Positions 54,269-64,000 of a stretch of DNA of 64,000 bases are shown one piece after another (within the stretch, counting starts at the first letter, position 1; every line of letters starts with the position of its first letter). The DNA is taken from contig NZ_CP061318.1 of assembly GCF_018688375.1 (NCBI RefSeq), forward strand, positions 1,842,557 to 1,906,556, in the 5' to 3' direction. This DNA is from Polynucleobacter sp. AP-Ainpum-60-G11. Its GTDB lineage: Bacteria; Pseudomonadota; Gammaproteobacteria; Burkholderiales; Burkholderiaceae. A program made the translations under genes and the position numbers. The notes beneath the pieces are model-generated. The model was not told where the DNA came from. It saw only the letters and a program-made list of their open reading frames with translations, and ran no database searches.

Positions 54269-56947
54269 GTGGCAACTAAAGCAACTACCAAAAAAAGCAG
54301 CTCAAAGACTTCAGCCGTTGATCACCCTAAGGCGTTGATCATTGCCGAGAAACCTTCCGTTGCAAATGATATTGCCAAGGCTTTAGGCGGCTTCACCAAA
54401 TACGAGGACTATTTTGAGAGCGACGACTTTGTTATCTCCTCTGCAGTGGGCCACTTATTAGAAATTGCTGCTCCCGAAGAGTTTGATGTCAAGCGCGGTA
54501 AATGGTCGTTTGCGAACCTTCCTGTGGTACCACCCTATTTTGATTTACGTCCGATTGCCAAAACAGAATCCCGTCTTAAGGTATTGCAAAAACTCATTAA
54601 GCGTAAGGACATTAATGAGCTAATTAATGCATGTGACGCGGGTCGCGAAGGTGAGCTAATCTTCCGACTAATTGCACAGCATGCAAAAGCGCCGCAGGCA
54701 ATCAAACGGCTTTGGTTGCAATCAATGACACCGGCAGCTATTCGTGATGGCTTTGCTTCTCTACGTAGCGATAGCGATATGCAGCCGCTAGCAGACGCGG
54801 CACGCTGCCGATCTGAAGCCGACTGGCTAGTTGGCATCAACGGCACTCGCGCCATGACCGCATTTAATAGTAAAAGCGGTGGATTCTTTTTAACGACAGT
54901 GGGGCGAGTACAAACGCCAACGCTATCCATCGTGGTTGAGCGTGAAGAGCTGATTCGTAAATTTGTCTCTAAAGACTATTGGGAAGTAAAAGCAGAATTT
55001 ATTGCAGCAGCTGGTGTATATGAAGGTCGCTGGTTCGATCCGAAGTTTAAGAAGGATGCTGCAGCGCCTGATGCGCGTGAAAATCGCCTGTGGAGTGAGG
55101 CAGCGGCACAAAGCATTGTTGCGGCCTGTCGCGACAAAAAGGCCAACGTTAAGGAAGAGGCAAAGCCGGCTACTCAACTAGCTCCGCAGCTCTTCGATTT
55201 AACTAGCCTACAACGCGAAGCGAATGCACGCTTTGGTTTTTCTGCTAAAAACACTTTGGGCTTAGCTCAGGCGCTTTATGAGCGCCACAAAGTACTGACC
55301 TATCCACGTACCGATGCAAAAGCGTTGCCTGAAGATTACCTAGATACTGTGAAGCAGACCATGGAAAACCTGGCTGAACACTCACAAGAATATCGCTCTT
55401 TTGCCAAGCAAATTTTGCAAGGCGATCCCAAGGATCCAAAAGCAAAAGCTGGATATGGCTGGATTAAGCCTAATAAACGTATTTTTGATAACTCAAAAAT
55501 ATCTGATCACTTTGCAATCATCCCCACCTTAGAGTCTCCAAAGACCCTCAGTGAGCCAGAACAAAAGTTGTATGACTTGGTAGTTCGTCGATTCTTGGCC
55601 GTGTTTTATCCGGCAGCCGAATTTCGGGTTACTACTCGAATTACTGAGGCATCAGGGCATCACTTTAAAACCGAGGGTCGAGTTCTAGTCTCGCCTGGTT
55701 GGCTAACCGTGTACGGCAGATCGAATCAAGCGGATGATGAGTTGGTAGCAGTACAAGAAGGGGAAACCGTACAAACGGATTCAATCGCCGCCATCCCATT
55801 AAAAACTAAGCCCCCAGCTCGCTATACCGAAGCAACTTTGTTATCCGCCATGGAAAGCGCTGGTAAGTGGGTAGATGATGATGAGATGCGCGAAGCAATG
55901 GCTGAAAAAGGCTTGGGCACACCTGCAACGCGCGCGGCAATCATTGAAGGTTTGCTGGCAGAAAAGTATATAGTTCGCGAGGCTCGTGAGCTCATCCCCA
56001 CTGCCAAAGCATTTCAGCTAATGACGCTCTTGCGCGGCCTGGATGTTGAAGAATTAACACGCCCAGATCTCACGGGTAGCTGGGAAAATAAGCTTTCCTT
56101 GATTGAGCGTGGCGAGATGAATCGCGATACCTTCATGCAAGAAATTGCACAGATGACGCAACGCATCGTCAAGCGCGCAAAGGAATATGACAGCGATACG
56201 ATTCCTGGTGACTATGCCACCATGACCACGCCTTGCCCGCACTGCAAGGGGGCAGTTAAAGAAAACTATCGTCGCTTTGCGTGTGAGAAGTGTGGCTTTA
56301 CGATTAGCAAAACTCCAGGTGGCCGTGCATTTGAATATCCTGAGGTAGAAGAATTGCTGCGTGAGAAAACTATTGGTCCATTGCAAGGATTCCGTAGCAA
56401 GATGGGTCGTCCGTTTGCAGCAATTATTAAGTTAAGCGAAATCCCTGAAGATGATGCTGACTATCCAAACGCAGGCTTCAAGCTTGAATTTGATTTTGGC
56501 AACACGCAAGAGGATGAATCGGAGGCAATCGACTTCACTGGCCGCGAAGCTTTAGGTGTTTGTCCAAAATGTTCTGGCGCAGTATATGAAGATGGCATGC
56601 GTTACTTGTGCGAACGAAATACCGGGCCAGCTAAATCTTGTGATTTCAAAACGGGTAAGGTTGTTTTACAACAAGAAATTTCTGCCGAGCAAGTTCAGAA
56701 ATTGCTCACTGAGGGTAAAACGGATTTGCTGACCAATTTCAAATCCAACCGCACCGGTCGTGGCTTTAAGGCTTATCTTGCTTTGGGTACAGATGGCAAA
56801 ATTGGTTTTGAGTTTGAAGCAAAAGCACCTAAAGCAGGTGCCGCTGCTAAAGCGCCAGCGAAGAAACGTGCGGGCGCCAGTGCAGCCACCAAGTCCGCAG
56901 CAAAACCTAAGCGTGCTAGTAAAGCAAAGTCATCTTCCAGCACTTGA
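54269..56947 (+). CDS. topB: DNA topoisomerase III (type IA)
   Basis: Relaxes or decatenates DNA. TOPRIM domain with AEKPSVA near the start and CDAGREGE; active-site tyrosine Y345 in TYPRTD; a topoisomerase III-like segment EATLLSAMESAGKWV. Two zinc clusters follow (CPHCKGAV with CEKCGF; CPKCSGAV with CDF), then an Ala/Lys tail. The start is GTG 54269 with AGG nine bases upstream. The overall order fits TopB better than TopA. The last 175 bases overlap the MnmC-type gene on the other strand. Confidence 0.9.
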   Translation: MATKATTKKSSSKTSAVDHPKALIIAEKPSVANDIAKALGGFTKYEDYFESDDFVISSAVGHLLEIAAPEEFDVKRGKWSFANLPVVPPYFDLRPIAKTESRLKVLQKLIKRKDINELINACDAGREGELIFRLIAQHAKAPQAIKRLWLQSMTPAAIRDGFASLRSDSDMQPLADAARCRSEADWLVGINGTRAMTAFNSKSGGFFLTTVGRVQTPTLSIVVEREELIRKFVSKDYWEVKAEFIAAAGVYEGRWFDPKFKKDAAAPDARENRLWSEAAAQSIVAACRDKKANVKEEAKPATQLAPQLFDLTSLQREANARFGFSAKNTLGLAQALYERHKVLTYPRTDAKALPEDYLDTVKQTMENLAEHSQEYRSFAKQILQGDPKDPKAKAGYGWIKPNKRIFDNSKISDHFAIIPTLESPKTLSEPEQKLYDLVVRRFLAVFYPAAEFRVTTRITEASGHHFKTEGRVLVSPGWLTVYGRSNQADDELVAVQEGETVQTDSIAAIPLKTKPPARYTEATLLSAMESAGKWVDDDEMREAMAEKGLGTPATRAAIIEGLLAEKYIVREARELIPTAKAFQLMTLLRGLDVEELTRPDLTGSWENKLSLIERGEMNRDTFMQEIAQMTQRIVKRAKEYDSDTIPGDYATMTTPCPHCKGAVKENYRRFACEKCGFTISKTPGGRAFEYPEVEELLREKTIGPLQGFRSKMGRPFAAIIKLSEIPEDDADYPNAGFKLEFDFGNTQEDESEAIDFTGREALGVCPKCSGAVYEDGMRYLCERNTGPAKSCDFKTGKVVLQQEISAEQVQKLLTEGKTDLLTNFKSNRTGRGFKAYLALGTDGKIGFEFEAKAPKAGAAAKAPAKKRAGASAATKSAAKPKRASKAKSSSST

Positions 56948-58008
56948 GCGGTAATCAGTTTGGCCGCTAAGGCCGACCACAGTGCGCCTCTTGAGCCCAG
57001 GGCTGTTGCCAAAAATATCCCTGGGCGTTGAGTTAGTGCGCCAATAATTGGCAAGCGATCGCCCGCAACGCAACGAACACCCACAAAGCTTCCCGACTTT
57101 TGAAGTTGGTTAAGCTCACCATGTTCGTAATTCAACAAGCCTCTTGCCTGCTCACGATTAAAGTCATCGCTTGCATCCCAATCCTGAAGATCGGACTCCC
57201 CCTCATCAAAACTAGAGCCTACTATCCATTGATAATTTCCATCGGATAATTTCATGGCCGGCAAACAATAACCATCGCCTGATATAGCAGTTCGAGGAAG
57301 TTTTGGTGCCCACAAGCTATTTTCATCAATAGAAAAAATACTCAACTGACCACGCACTGGCCTCAGGGGAAGTCGCACATCGATGCTTGCGGCTAACTTT
57401 TTAGTTTCGAGTGCTGCCGCAACGATGACTTTGCCAGCCGTCATAATGGCTTTATCTTGGGGGTCGATTAATTGCCAGCCGGCATCCACTTTTTCTAGTC
57501 GAGCCACAGAAGTATTCCAGCAGCAAGTCAGCCTTGGGTGGGGGGCCAACGCATCTTGCGTTGCCTCAAACAAATTTAATGATGCACCCCTCGGAAGCCA
57601 AATGCCATCCTGATGAATGCCGCAAACTTGCCTTGCATCATCTGCATTTAGTGCTTGTGCCGCGCCCTTATCAAGGTCGAGTGACTGCAGATAGCTTGCA
57701 ACCTCGTCCCGATTAAAAACTTTATCTTTCTTGCTTGGCTGAAATATGCCATGCTGATTCCAAGCTTTGCCCCAGCGAGCTTCTGCCATGAGAAATGCAA
57801 TACGCGTTAAACGTAATAAGCGCGGGGCACCACGACCAACATGTGGGTGGACTATAGCGTAGGCATGACTTGAACATGCTGATGCTGGATAAGGGGCTGA
57901 GTCAACAATGCAGACTGCTTGACCGCGTTCAAGCAGCTCACGTGCAATGCTTGACCCTGCAATGCCTGCCCCAATCACCACGATTTCATGGTGCTGGGGT
58001 GAGGTCAT
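56773..58008 (-). CDS. FAD-dependent MnmC(o)-type tRNA-modifying oxidoreductase
   Basis: FAD/glycine oxidase fold: VVIGAGIAGSSIARELLERG at 9-28 binds FAD, and SFDEGE plus GVRCVAGDRLPIIGAL and ATALGSRGALWSALAA resemble the oxidase half of bifunctional MnmC, which cleaves the carboxymethylaminomethyl side chain on wobble uridine. The methyltransferase half is absent, so the enzyme is a stand-alone oxidase. Its conserved C-terminus (ADLVAALAPARFF) lies antisense within topB. 411 residues. Confidence 0.8.
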   Translation of the reverse strand: MTSPQHHEIVVIGAGIAGSSIARELLERGQAVCIVDSAPYPASACSSHAYAIVHPHVGRGAPRLLRLTRIAFLMAEARWGKAWNQHGIFQPSKKDKVFNRDEVASYLQSLDLDKGAAQALNADDARQVCGIHQDGIWLPRGASLNLFEATQDALAPHPRLTCCWNTSVARLEKVDAGWQLIDPQDKAIMTAGKVIVAAALETKKLAASIDVRLPLRPVRGQLSIFSIDENSLWAPKLPRTAISGDGYCLPAMKLSDGNYQWIVGSSFDEGESDLQDWDASDDFNREQARGLLNYEHGELNQLQKSGSFVGVRCVAGDRLPIIGALTQRPGIFLATALGSRGALWSALAAKLITAQVLEDDFALLARLGFAADLVAALAPARFFAGALAAAPALGAFASNSKPILPSVPKAR

Positions 58009-58055
58009 TAAATAAAGATGTTTTTGAAAAGACGTCTTAAATTTCTAGGGGGCGC

Positions 58056-59903
58056 CTAGGCGTTTAAGCGCTTCTCAATTTTGCTACGAGCTTCGATTAA
58101 CTCTTTAGGCAAGCGCTCACCTAAATGCTCAAACAATTCTGAGTGAAGTTTGAGCTCGTTCTTCCAATCGTCAACAGCAACAGTGATCGCTTTTTCAAAC
58201 TTGTCTGCTGAGTAATCGAGACCATTCCAATGCATATCAGCATGCTCTGGGCAGATACCAAATACGGTTTCTTTGCCTTTCGCTGTGCCTTCAGCGCGGC
58301 CCAAGATCCAAGACAGCACGCGCATGTTTTCACCAAAGCCAGGCCATACAAACTTGCCATTTTCATCTTTGCGGAACCAGTTAACACAATAGATCTTGGG
58401 CAGCACAGCGCCTTCAGCAGCCAGCTTGCTGCCAATGTTCAACCAATGTTGGAAGTAGTCACTCATGTTGTAACCAGCAAACGCAATCATCGCAAATGGA
58501 TCACGACGCACAACACCAACCTGACCAGTAATAGCGGCAGTGGTTTCAGAGCCCATTGTTGCGGCCATGTAAACGCCTTCTACCCAGTCACGTGCTTCGC
58601 TTACCAATGGAACTGTGTTTGAGCGACGACCGCCAAACAAGAATGCATCAATTGCTACACCTTCTGGATCATCCCAGTTAGGGTCAACGGCAGGGTTATT
58701 TGTTGCGGCAACAGTGAAGCGTGAATTTGGGTGTGCAGCTTTGCGACCAGCAGCGCCATCGGCGGGAGTCCAGTCCTTGCCCTGCCAATCAATTAAGTGC
58801 GCTGGAGGTGTATCAGTTAAACCTTCCCACCAAACATCACCATCATCAGTTAAGCCAACGTTAGTAAAGATCACGTCTTGGTTTAATGAATCGAGACAGT
58901 TTGGATTGGTTTGGCGATTTGTTCCTGGAGCAACTCCAAAGTAACCAGATTCTGGGTTAATCGCAAACAAACGTGTCTTGCCTGTAACAGGGTCTTTGCG
59001 TGGTTTGATCCATGCAATGTCATCACCAACTGTAGTGACCTTCCAACCTTCGAAGCCCTTTGGAGGAATCATCATAGAAAAGTTGGTTTTTCCGCAGGCA
59101 GATGGGAACGCAGCAGCGATATGGTATTTCTTACCTTCAGGTGAAGTCACACCCAAGATCAACATATGCTCAGCGAGCCAGCCTTGGTCACGACCCATGT
59201 TGGAAGCAATGCGCAACGCAAAACATTTTTTACCCAACAAGGCGTTACCACCGTAGCCAGATCCGAAAGACCAAATTTCGCGTGTCTCTGGATAGTGCAC
59301 GATGTACTTGTTTTTGTTGTTAGGCCATGCAACATCTTTTTCGCCAGCAGCCAAAGGCTTTCCAACAGTGTGAATACAAGGAACGAATTCGCCTGTAGTG
59401 CCAAGTTGGTCAATTACAGCTCTACCCATGCGCGTCATCAAGCGCATGTTGATAGCTACATATGGACTATCAGAAAGCTCAACACCAATGTGGGCAATTG
59501 GGGAGCCAATTGGGCCCATTGAGAATGGCACTACATACATCGTTCTACCGCGCATGCAACCATCGAACAATGGCTGAAGTGTGGCACGCATTTCACTTGG
59601 CTCAACCCAGTTATTAGTCGGGCCGGCATCTTCTTTTTTAGCAGAGCAGATAAAAGTACGGTCTTCAACGCGAGCTACATCATCTGGGTCTGACAATGCT
59701 AGAAAAGCATTTTTACGCTTAGCTGGGTTGAGGCGCTTGAATACGCCGGCGTTAACCAATAGCTCGCAAAACTCATCATATTCAGGCTGAGAACCATCAC
59801 ACCAACGAATGTTGTCTGGCTTGGTTAGCGCGGCTATAGCTGCAACCCACTGAATGAGTTTTTGATTTTTTACGTACTCAGGTGCATTGGTATTAATGGT
59901 CAT
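58056..59903 (-). CDS. pckG: Phosphoenolpyruvate carboxykinase (GTP)
   Basis: Converts oxaloacetate and GTP to phosphoenolpyruvate for gluconeogenesis. The P-loop [22 protein letters not shown] and the GTP-type FLFGGRRS are intact. Length 615 matches the GTP-dependent class. It stands alone, with about 90 bases to the next gene. Confidence 0.97.
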   Translation of the reverse strand: MTINTNAPEYVKNQKLIQWVAAIAALTKPDNIRWCDGSQPEYDEFCELLVNAGVFKRLNPAKRKNAFLALSDPDDVARVEDRTFICSAKKEDAGPTNNWVEPSEMRATLQPLFDGCMRGRTMYVVPFSMGPIGSPIAHIGVELSDSPYVAINMRLMTRMGRAVIDQLGTTGEFVPCIHTVGKPLAAGEKDVAWPNNKNKYIVHYPETREIWSFGSGYGGNALLGKKCFALRIASNMGRDQGWLAEHMLILGVTSPEGKKYHIAAAFPSACGKTNFSMMIPPKGFEGWKVTTVGDDIAWIKPRKDPVTGKTRLFAINPESGYFGVAPGTNRQTNPNCLDSLNQDVIFTNVGLTDDGDVWWEGLTDTPPAHLIDWQGKDWTPADGAAGRKAAHPNSRFTVAATNNPAVDPNWDDPEGVAIDAFLFGGRRSNTVPLVSEARDWVEGVYMAATMGSETTAAITGQVGVVRRDPFAMIAFAGYNMSDYFQHWLNIGSKLAAEGAVLPKIYCVNWFRKDENGKFVWPGFGENMRVLSWILGRAEGTAKGKETVFGICPEHADMHWNGLDYSADKFEKAITVAVDDWKNELKLHSELFEHLGERLPKELIEARSKIEKRLNA

Positions 59904-59992
59904 GGGAGTCCTATGAAATGTAATTTTTTTGATCGCACAATTTTAACATTTTGGGCGTATTTTTAGGGCTGGGCCCACCAAGAGCAAACCCT

Positions 59993-61375
59993 TTACTTGC
60001 CAATACAAAATTGACTAAATATTTTTCCCAAAAGGTCGTCTGGAAGCAGTTTTCCGGTAATTTGGCCAAGCTGGTCTTGCGCTAAACGGAGCTCTTCTGC
60101 AAATAACTCCAGTGATATGTTGCCATCTGCGGCGAATTGTTGAGATTTTTCTAAATGGGCAGCAGCTCTATCTAGACAATCTAGATGCCTCCTGCGAGCC
60201 ACAATAGCACCCTCTTGAGAGCCGCCCCAGCCCACAGACTCTAAAATTTTGTGTTTTAAAGCCTCAATCCCGTCGCCCGTTTTTGCCGAAATAAACAAGG
60301 GCTGGACTTCACCTTGGAGTGATGGGGCTTTGCTTAATAAATCTGATTTGTTATTGACCTCTAACACGGGGCACTTGGGTGGAAGCGCCTTCAAGATTTG
60401 ATCTTTTAACTCTAAAGCGGCAAGGGTATCGGCACCCCCCTTGGCGTTTGGGTCTTGCAGAAATATCAGCAAGTCGGCGGCCCGAATGGACTCCCAAGAC
60501 CTTTCAATGCCTTTTGCCTCAACTAAATCGGTGGTTTCACGCAGGCCGGCCGTATCAATCAGGTGCATGGGAACGCCATTAATGGTGATGCTTTCCTTAA
60601 CGCGATCTCTGGTTGTTCCAGCGATTGGAGTGACAATGGCCACCTCCTCGCCGGCAAGGCGGTTAAGCAGGGAGCTCTTTCCAACATTTGGGGCACCAGC
60701 CAAAACTAGCTGAATGCCATCACGCAAAATCTTCCCTTGTTTTGCCCCCTCTCTCAGTAAATGCAACTTTTGCATCGCCGTGTTGAGCCTCTCGCGAGCT
60801 TGTGCGTTTTCTAAAAACTCAATTTCTTCTTCGGGAAAATCTAATGTGGACTCTACCAAAATACGTAGTTGGGTGATTTCCTCAATTAGGCCGTTGATGT
60901 CATTAGAAAAGGTGCCTTGAAGTGAGCGTGCTGCGCCGCGAACTGCATTTTCGCTTTGGGCATCAATTAAATCTGCAATTGCTTCTGCTTGGGCTAAATC
61001 AATTTTGTTGTTGAGATAGGCGCGCAAAGAAAATTCACCTGGCTCAGCAATCACTAAACCCTGATCTTTTCCCAGCTCGAGGCAGCGCTTCATGACCAAC
61101 TCTAAAAGTTGTGGTCCACCATGACATTGCAGCTCTAAGACATCTTCGCCAGTGAAAGAGGCAGGCGCAGAAAAATAAATCGCTATTAGTTGATCAATTG
61201 GTGCGCCGTCACCACTTCTCAAGGTAAGAAGGCTGGCTTCACGCGGCTTTAAAGATTTCTGAAACAAAGCCTGTGCCATCGGCAGCAAGTTCGCACCGCT
61301 GATGCGAATAACACCAACGCCAGCTTTTCCCGGTGCGGTGGCGAGCGCAATGATGGGCAGCTTTCTAGTCATCAT
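59993..61375 (-). CDS. mnmE: tRNA modification GTPase MnmE
   Basis: Works with MnmG to modify wobble uridine. An N-terminal formyl-THF-binding domain (ALATAPGKAGVGVIRISG) and helical domain enclose a G domain with GAPNVGKSS, DTAGLRE and NKSD, and the C-terminus ends FCIGK with the catalytic cysteine. ATG 61375 is preceded by AGGGGG at eight bases. Last gene of rpmH-rnpA-yidD-yidC-mnmE. Confidence 0.95.
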   Translation of the reverse strand: MMTRKLPIIALATAPGKAGVGVIRISGANLLPMAQALFQKSLKPREASLLTLRSGDGAPIDQLIAIYFSAPASFTGEDVLELQCHGGPQLLELVMKRCLELGKDQGLVIAEPGEFSLRAYLNNKIDLAQAEAIADLIDAQSENAVRGAARSLQGTFSNDINGLIEEITQLRILVESTLDFPEEEIEFLENAQARERLNTAMQKLHLLREGAKQGKILRDGIQLVLAGAPNVGKSSLLNRLAGEEVAIVTPIAGTTRDRVKESITINGVPMHLIDTAGLRETTDLVEAKGIERSWESIRAADLLIFLQDPNAKGGADTLAALELKDQILKALPPKCPVLEVNNKSDLLSKAPSLQGEVQPLFISAKTGDGIEALKHKILESVGWGGSQEGAIVARRRHLDCLDRAAAHLEKSQQFAADGNISLELFAEELRLAQDQLGQITGKLLPDDLLGKIFSQFCIGK

Positions 61376-61413
61376 TGCGGGCACCCCCTGTTCATTCTTG
61401 GACAGCCAAAAAT

Positions 61414-63096
61414 TTATTTAGCTGGCTTCTTTCCGAACATTTGATTGATCTGCCATTGTTGAGCAATGGACAGCAAGTTATTTACTACCCAGTAGAGAAC
61501 CAAGCCCGCAGGGAAGAAGAAGAACATCACCGAGAACACTAGCGGCATATACATCATCACCTTCGCCTGAATTGGATCCGGTGGTGTTGGGTTTAGTTTA
61601 GTTTGCACAAACATAGAGGCTGCCATGATGATTGGCAAAATGTAATATGGGTCAGGAACTGATAGGTCATGAATCCAACCAATCCATGGTGCATTACGCA
61701 TTTCTACTGAAGACAGTAGAACCCAGTACAAAGAAATAAATACAGGAATCTGAATAACCACTGGTAAGCAGCCACCCAAAGGATTAATTTTTTCCTTGCG
61801 ATACATCTCCATCATCGCTTGGTTTAATTTTTGTGGCTCACCTTTATATTGCTCTTTCATAGCAATTAGGCGTGGCTGAACTTCTTTCATGCGCGCCATT
61901 GATTTATAGCTAGCAGCAGACAGCGGGAAGAACACCAACTTAATTAAGATCGTCAGCAAGATGATTGACCAACCCCAGTTACCCACGTATGTGTGGATAT
62001 TTTCTAGCAACCAGAAAATCGGTTTAGCAAGAATAGTGAGATAGCCGTAGTCTTTTAATAAAGCAAACCCAGGGGCAATTGTTTCTAAAACACTTTCTTC
62101 TTGTGGCCCCACAAACAACTTTGCTTTCTCAACAACAGTGGTTCCGGGTGCAACTACACCCAAAGGTGTTTGCATCCCAATTCGATAAAGGTTGTTGTCA
62201 ATTTTGCCGGCATAAATATCACGCGCTGCTTTGTCACTAGGAATCCATGCGCTCGCAAAATAGTGTTGAACCATCGCGATCCACGCCGGATCACCAGCAG
62301 GCACTTGCGCTGGAATGGTAATTTTATTTTTATCAATGGCTGTGAATTCCAGCTTATTGAATTTTTCTTTTTCGGTATATGCAGCTGGACCCGTGAAGGT
62401 GCTTGCAGAGAATGCGCCGTCAAAAGGTCCGATTTTTTGTTCCTGTGAGGCGTCGCGAACGATCTCCGTGTACAGCACTAGCGGCGCCGCATTTGCATTG
62501 GTTTGTGTTACACGATGGCCAATATCGACAACATAACTTCCGGGACTTAAGATAAAAGTCTTCTCAAGTTTTACGCCATTACGCTCGCTGGCTAAAACAA
62601 TAAAAGGTTTTCCAGATCCATCTTTGCCAGATTGCACTAATTTAAATGTGCTGGTGTGATTTGGTAAGTCTGCGTTGCCCAAGGCAATTAAACCAGAGCG
62701 AGCAAAATATTTATGATTTGGTGTGTATTGAAATAATTCAACCGGCTTCTTTTCTGCTGTCAATTGCTTTGGCAGCTTAGCATCAACAATATTTGCGCCG
62801 TTGGCGGTTATTTCTAAAACCAATACATCGTTTTGCAAAACAAATTTTTCGGATGTTTCTATTGCGCCAGCAATAGCAGCAGGCGCCTGATTCGGCGTCG
62901 CAATGCTTGGATTTTGTATTGGCGAAGGAATATCTACTTTGGCAGTTTGGGCTTTATCGGCTACAACAGCAGTATTTACAGGGGGGCCGCCGAACATTGA
63001 CGGCCTTCCTTCATGAACCTGCCAGTTGTTGTAAAGCATAAGTCCCGACATGGAAAAAACTGCCCAAAGAATTGTTTTTTTAAAGTCCATTTGCAT
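61414..63096 (-). CDS. yidC: Membrane protein insertase YidC
   Basis: Inserts proteins into the inner membrane. It has an N-terminal membrane segment, a periplasmic domain (about 60-340) and five C-terminal segments with LSAASYKSMARMKEVQPRL and NPLGGCLPVVIQIPVFISLYW. Length 560 is typical. Start ATG 63096 is used; ATG 63090 is equally possible. Confidence 0.96.
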   Translation of the reverse strand: MQMDFKKTILWAVFSMSGLMLYNNWQVHEGRPSMFGGPPVNTAVVADKAQTAKVDIPSPIQNPSIATPNQAPAAIAGAIETSEKFVLQNDVLVLEITANGANIVDAKLPKQLTAEKKPVELFQYTPNHKYFARSGLIALGNADLPNHTSTFKLVQSGKDGSGKPFIVLASERNGVKLEKTFILSPGSYVVDIGHRVTQTNANAAPLVLYTEIVRDASQEQKIGPFDGAFSASTFTGPAAYTEKEKFNKLEFTAIDKNKITIPAQVPAGDPAWIAMVQHYFASAWIPSDKAARDIYAGKIDNNLYRIGMQTPLGVVAPGTTVVEKAKLFVGPQEESVLETIAPGFALLKDYGYLTILAKPIFWLLENIHTYVGNWGWSIILLTILIKLVFFPLSAASYKSMARMKEVQPRLIAMKEQYKGEPQKLNQAMMEMYRKEKINPLGGCLPVVIQIPVFISLYWVLLSSVEMRNAPWIGWIHDLSVPDPYYILPIIMAASMFVQTKLNPTPPDPIQAKVMMYMPLVFSVMFFFFPAGLVLYWVVNNLLSIAQQWQINQMFGKKPAK

Positions 63097-63100
63097 TCAC

Positions 63101-63337
63101 TTAATGATGAGATGTTGGTTTTACAGCAGGGTCGTGTCCGCCTTGTGACCATGGATTGCAACGCAAAATGCGCCACAGCGTTAGCCTAAAGCTTTTTAGA
63201 AATCCGTAATTTGCAAAGCAATCACAGGCGTACTGAGAGCAGGTGGGCATAAATTTACAATGCATCCCGACAAAAGGACTTAAGGTTATTTGGTACAACC
63301 TAAGGACCTTAATGGCTGCCTTGTTTATTAAGCGCAC
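63101..63337 (-). CDS. yidD: Membrane protein insertion efficiency factor YidD
   Basis: Seventy-eight residues with LYQITLSPFVGMHCKFMPTCSQYA and CNPWSQGGHDPA, the YidD hallmarks including its conserved cysteines. It starts one base after rnpA and ends four bases before yidC, in the canonical order. Confidence 0.93.
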   Translation of the reverse strand: MRLINKAAIKVLRLYQITLSPFVGMHCKFMPTCSQYACDCFANYGFLKSFRLTLWRILRCNPWSQGGHDPAVKPTSHH

Positions 63338-63338
63338 G

Positions 63339-63656
63339 TTAAATTAGTCCTGCAATTTGCGATCGCAGAACTTCTTTTTCTTTACTTCTGAGTCTGCCGC
63401 GGGTCTCACGTCCAATTGGCTTTTTTAGCTTCACCACAACATCACTATTAAGGTTGTTGGTTTGGGCGCCCCTGATCAATTCTCGGATCATGCGTTTTAA
63501 TTGGTTGCGATCTACCGCACGCTTAGCTAATTTTTTAGCTACCGCAATACCCAAATCGGGTCTTTCGCCTTGATCTGGATGCGCCAAATACAAACCCCAA
63601 TACAAACTTGTCTTGGGGCGTGTTTTTAGTAATTCAGAAATCCTGGCGCTATTCAA
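63339..63656 (-). CDS. rnpA: Ribonuclease P protein component
   Basis: Protein cofactor of RNase P. The RNA-binding motif AVDRNQLKRMIREL (around 47-60) is present, with Q in place of the usual R in RNR. The frame opens only at TTG 63656, after an in-frame stop, so the usual N-terminal FPRxxRL stretch is absent and the product is 105 residues. It follows rpmH by eight bases. Confidence 0.88.
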   Translation of the reverse strand: MNSARISELLKTRPKTSLYWGLYLAHPDQGERPDLGIAVAKKLAKRAVDRNQLKRMIRELIRGAQTNNLNSDVVVKLKKPIGRETRGRLRSKEKEVLRSQIAGLI

Positions 63657-63664
63657 CTGCTAAA

Positions 63665-63799
63665 TTAAACAGCTAGACGTTTGCGGCCTTTAGCGCGACG
63701 TGCATTTAATACTGCGCGCCCACTCTTGGTTTTCATACGAATACGGAATCCGTGTGTGCGTTTACGACGTGTTACTGAGGGTTGGTATGTTCTTTTCAT
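63665..63799 (-). CDS. rpmH: 50S ribosomal protein L34
   Basis: Forty-four residues, [18 protein letters not shown] at the start and [12 protein letters not shown] at the end, exactly the L34 pattern. It heads the minus-strand operon next to the origin. It is too short for usual open-frame lists but fully conserved. Confidence 0.98.
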
Positions 63800-63935
63800 G
63801 ATTCATCCTGCAAAACCCAGTATTTTCCTTGTTGCACGGCAAAAGGTCAACCGCTGTAGTGGAATATATAGGTATTTTTCTCTATTTAATTGGGTGCAAT
63901 TTATTAAACTTTTGATTTATATGGGTTTTTTGAGT

Positions 63936-63986
63936 TTATACACAAGTTATCCACAGGTTTTCCACGATTTTCAAGCTTGTGGATAA
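63936..63986. promoter_or_regulatory. DnaA boxes at the replication origin
   Basis: TTATACACA (63936-63944), TTATCCACA (63947-63955) and, on the other strand, TTATCCACA (63978-63986) match the TTATNCACA DnaA box. They lie between rpmH and the right window edge, where dnaA normally starts, so this is part of oriC. The flanking region 63800-63935 is AT-rich as expected for the unwinding element. Confidence 0.85.
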
Positions 63987-64000
63987 CTTTATGAGATCGC

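Noticed and set aside
63681..63986. Plus-strand open frame of 101 codons across rpmH and oriC
   Set aside because: It is antisense to rpmH and spans the DnaA boxes; no similarity to any protein family.

Overview
The window looks like a chromosome segment of a small-genome freshwater betaproteobacterium of the Burkholderiaceae, most likely Polynucleobacter. This rests on gene order and protein families (argB-slmA-metX-metW-ampG, gatCAB divergent from mreBCD-mrdA-rodA, def-fmt-rsmB-DUF4390-ntrY-ntrX, and rpmH-rnpA-yidD-yidC-mnmE at the right edge) and on a moderate base composition. It is inference, since no database search was possible. The right end (63.8-64.0 kb) carries several DnaA boxes beyond rpmH, so it abuts the replication origin and dnaA should start just outside.

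Layout. 1-5.1 kb: 5' part of metK behind a SAM-II-type riboswitch, divergent from two LpxL-like lipid A acyltransferases and dapF; then pyrE and xth. 5.1-13.1 kb: a minus-strand run of dksA, argB, slmA, metX, metW, ampG and of DUF484, xerC and a His-rich CobW-family GTPase. 13.2-22.1 kb: gatCAB and the divergent cell-shape operon mreB-mreC-mreD-mrdA-rodA, closed by a strong bidirectional terminator. 22.1-30.6 kb: HU, an LpxO-like hydroxylase, carbonic anhydrase, a third LpxL paralogue, a phosphoesterase followed by a kinase/universal-stress fusion, a pseudouridine synthase and prfC, which seems to start at ATT. 30.6-44.5 kb: an accessory zone of short transcription units (MOSC, GNAT, phosphatase, solute-binding lipoprotein, panD, phasin, PagP, peroxiredoxin, BLUF photoreceptor, DUF1398, dehalogenase, DinB). 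It contains an orphan tandem glycine riboswitch in front of a 65-residue ORF. It ends in an array of one- or two-gene segments separated by partial copies of the tRNA-Phe 3' end plus its terminator. 44.5-64 kb: OsmC-YcaO fusion, the def-to-ntrX operon, dprA, topB, an MnmC-type oxidase overlapping topB antisense, pckG, and the origin-proximal mnmE-yidC-yidD-rnpA-rpmH set.

How the genes work together. Methionine/SAM supply is represented by metK under a SAM sensor and by metX-metW. Envelope building is prominent: lipid A acylation (three LpxL-like enzymes, PagP) and hydroxylation (LpxO-like), muropeptide recycling (AmpG), rod-shape synthesis (MreBCD/PBP2/RodA) and inner-membrane insertion (YidC). 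Translation quality is covered by GatCAB, Fmt, Def, RsmB, RF3 and MnmE.

The most unusual structures are the tRNA-Phe fragment array (40.4-44.5 kb) and the glycine riboswitch unit (34.26-34.83 kb), which has its own promoter, a six-codon upstream ORF, a 9-bp inverted repeat, an unknown small protein and a terminator.
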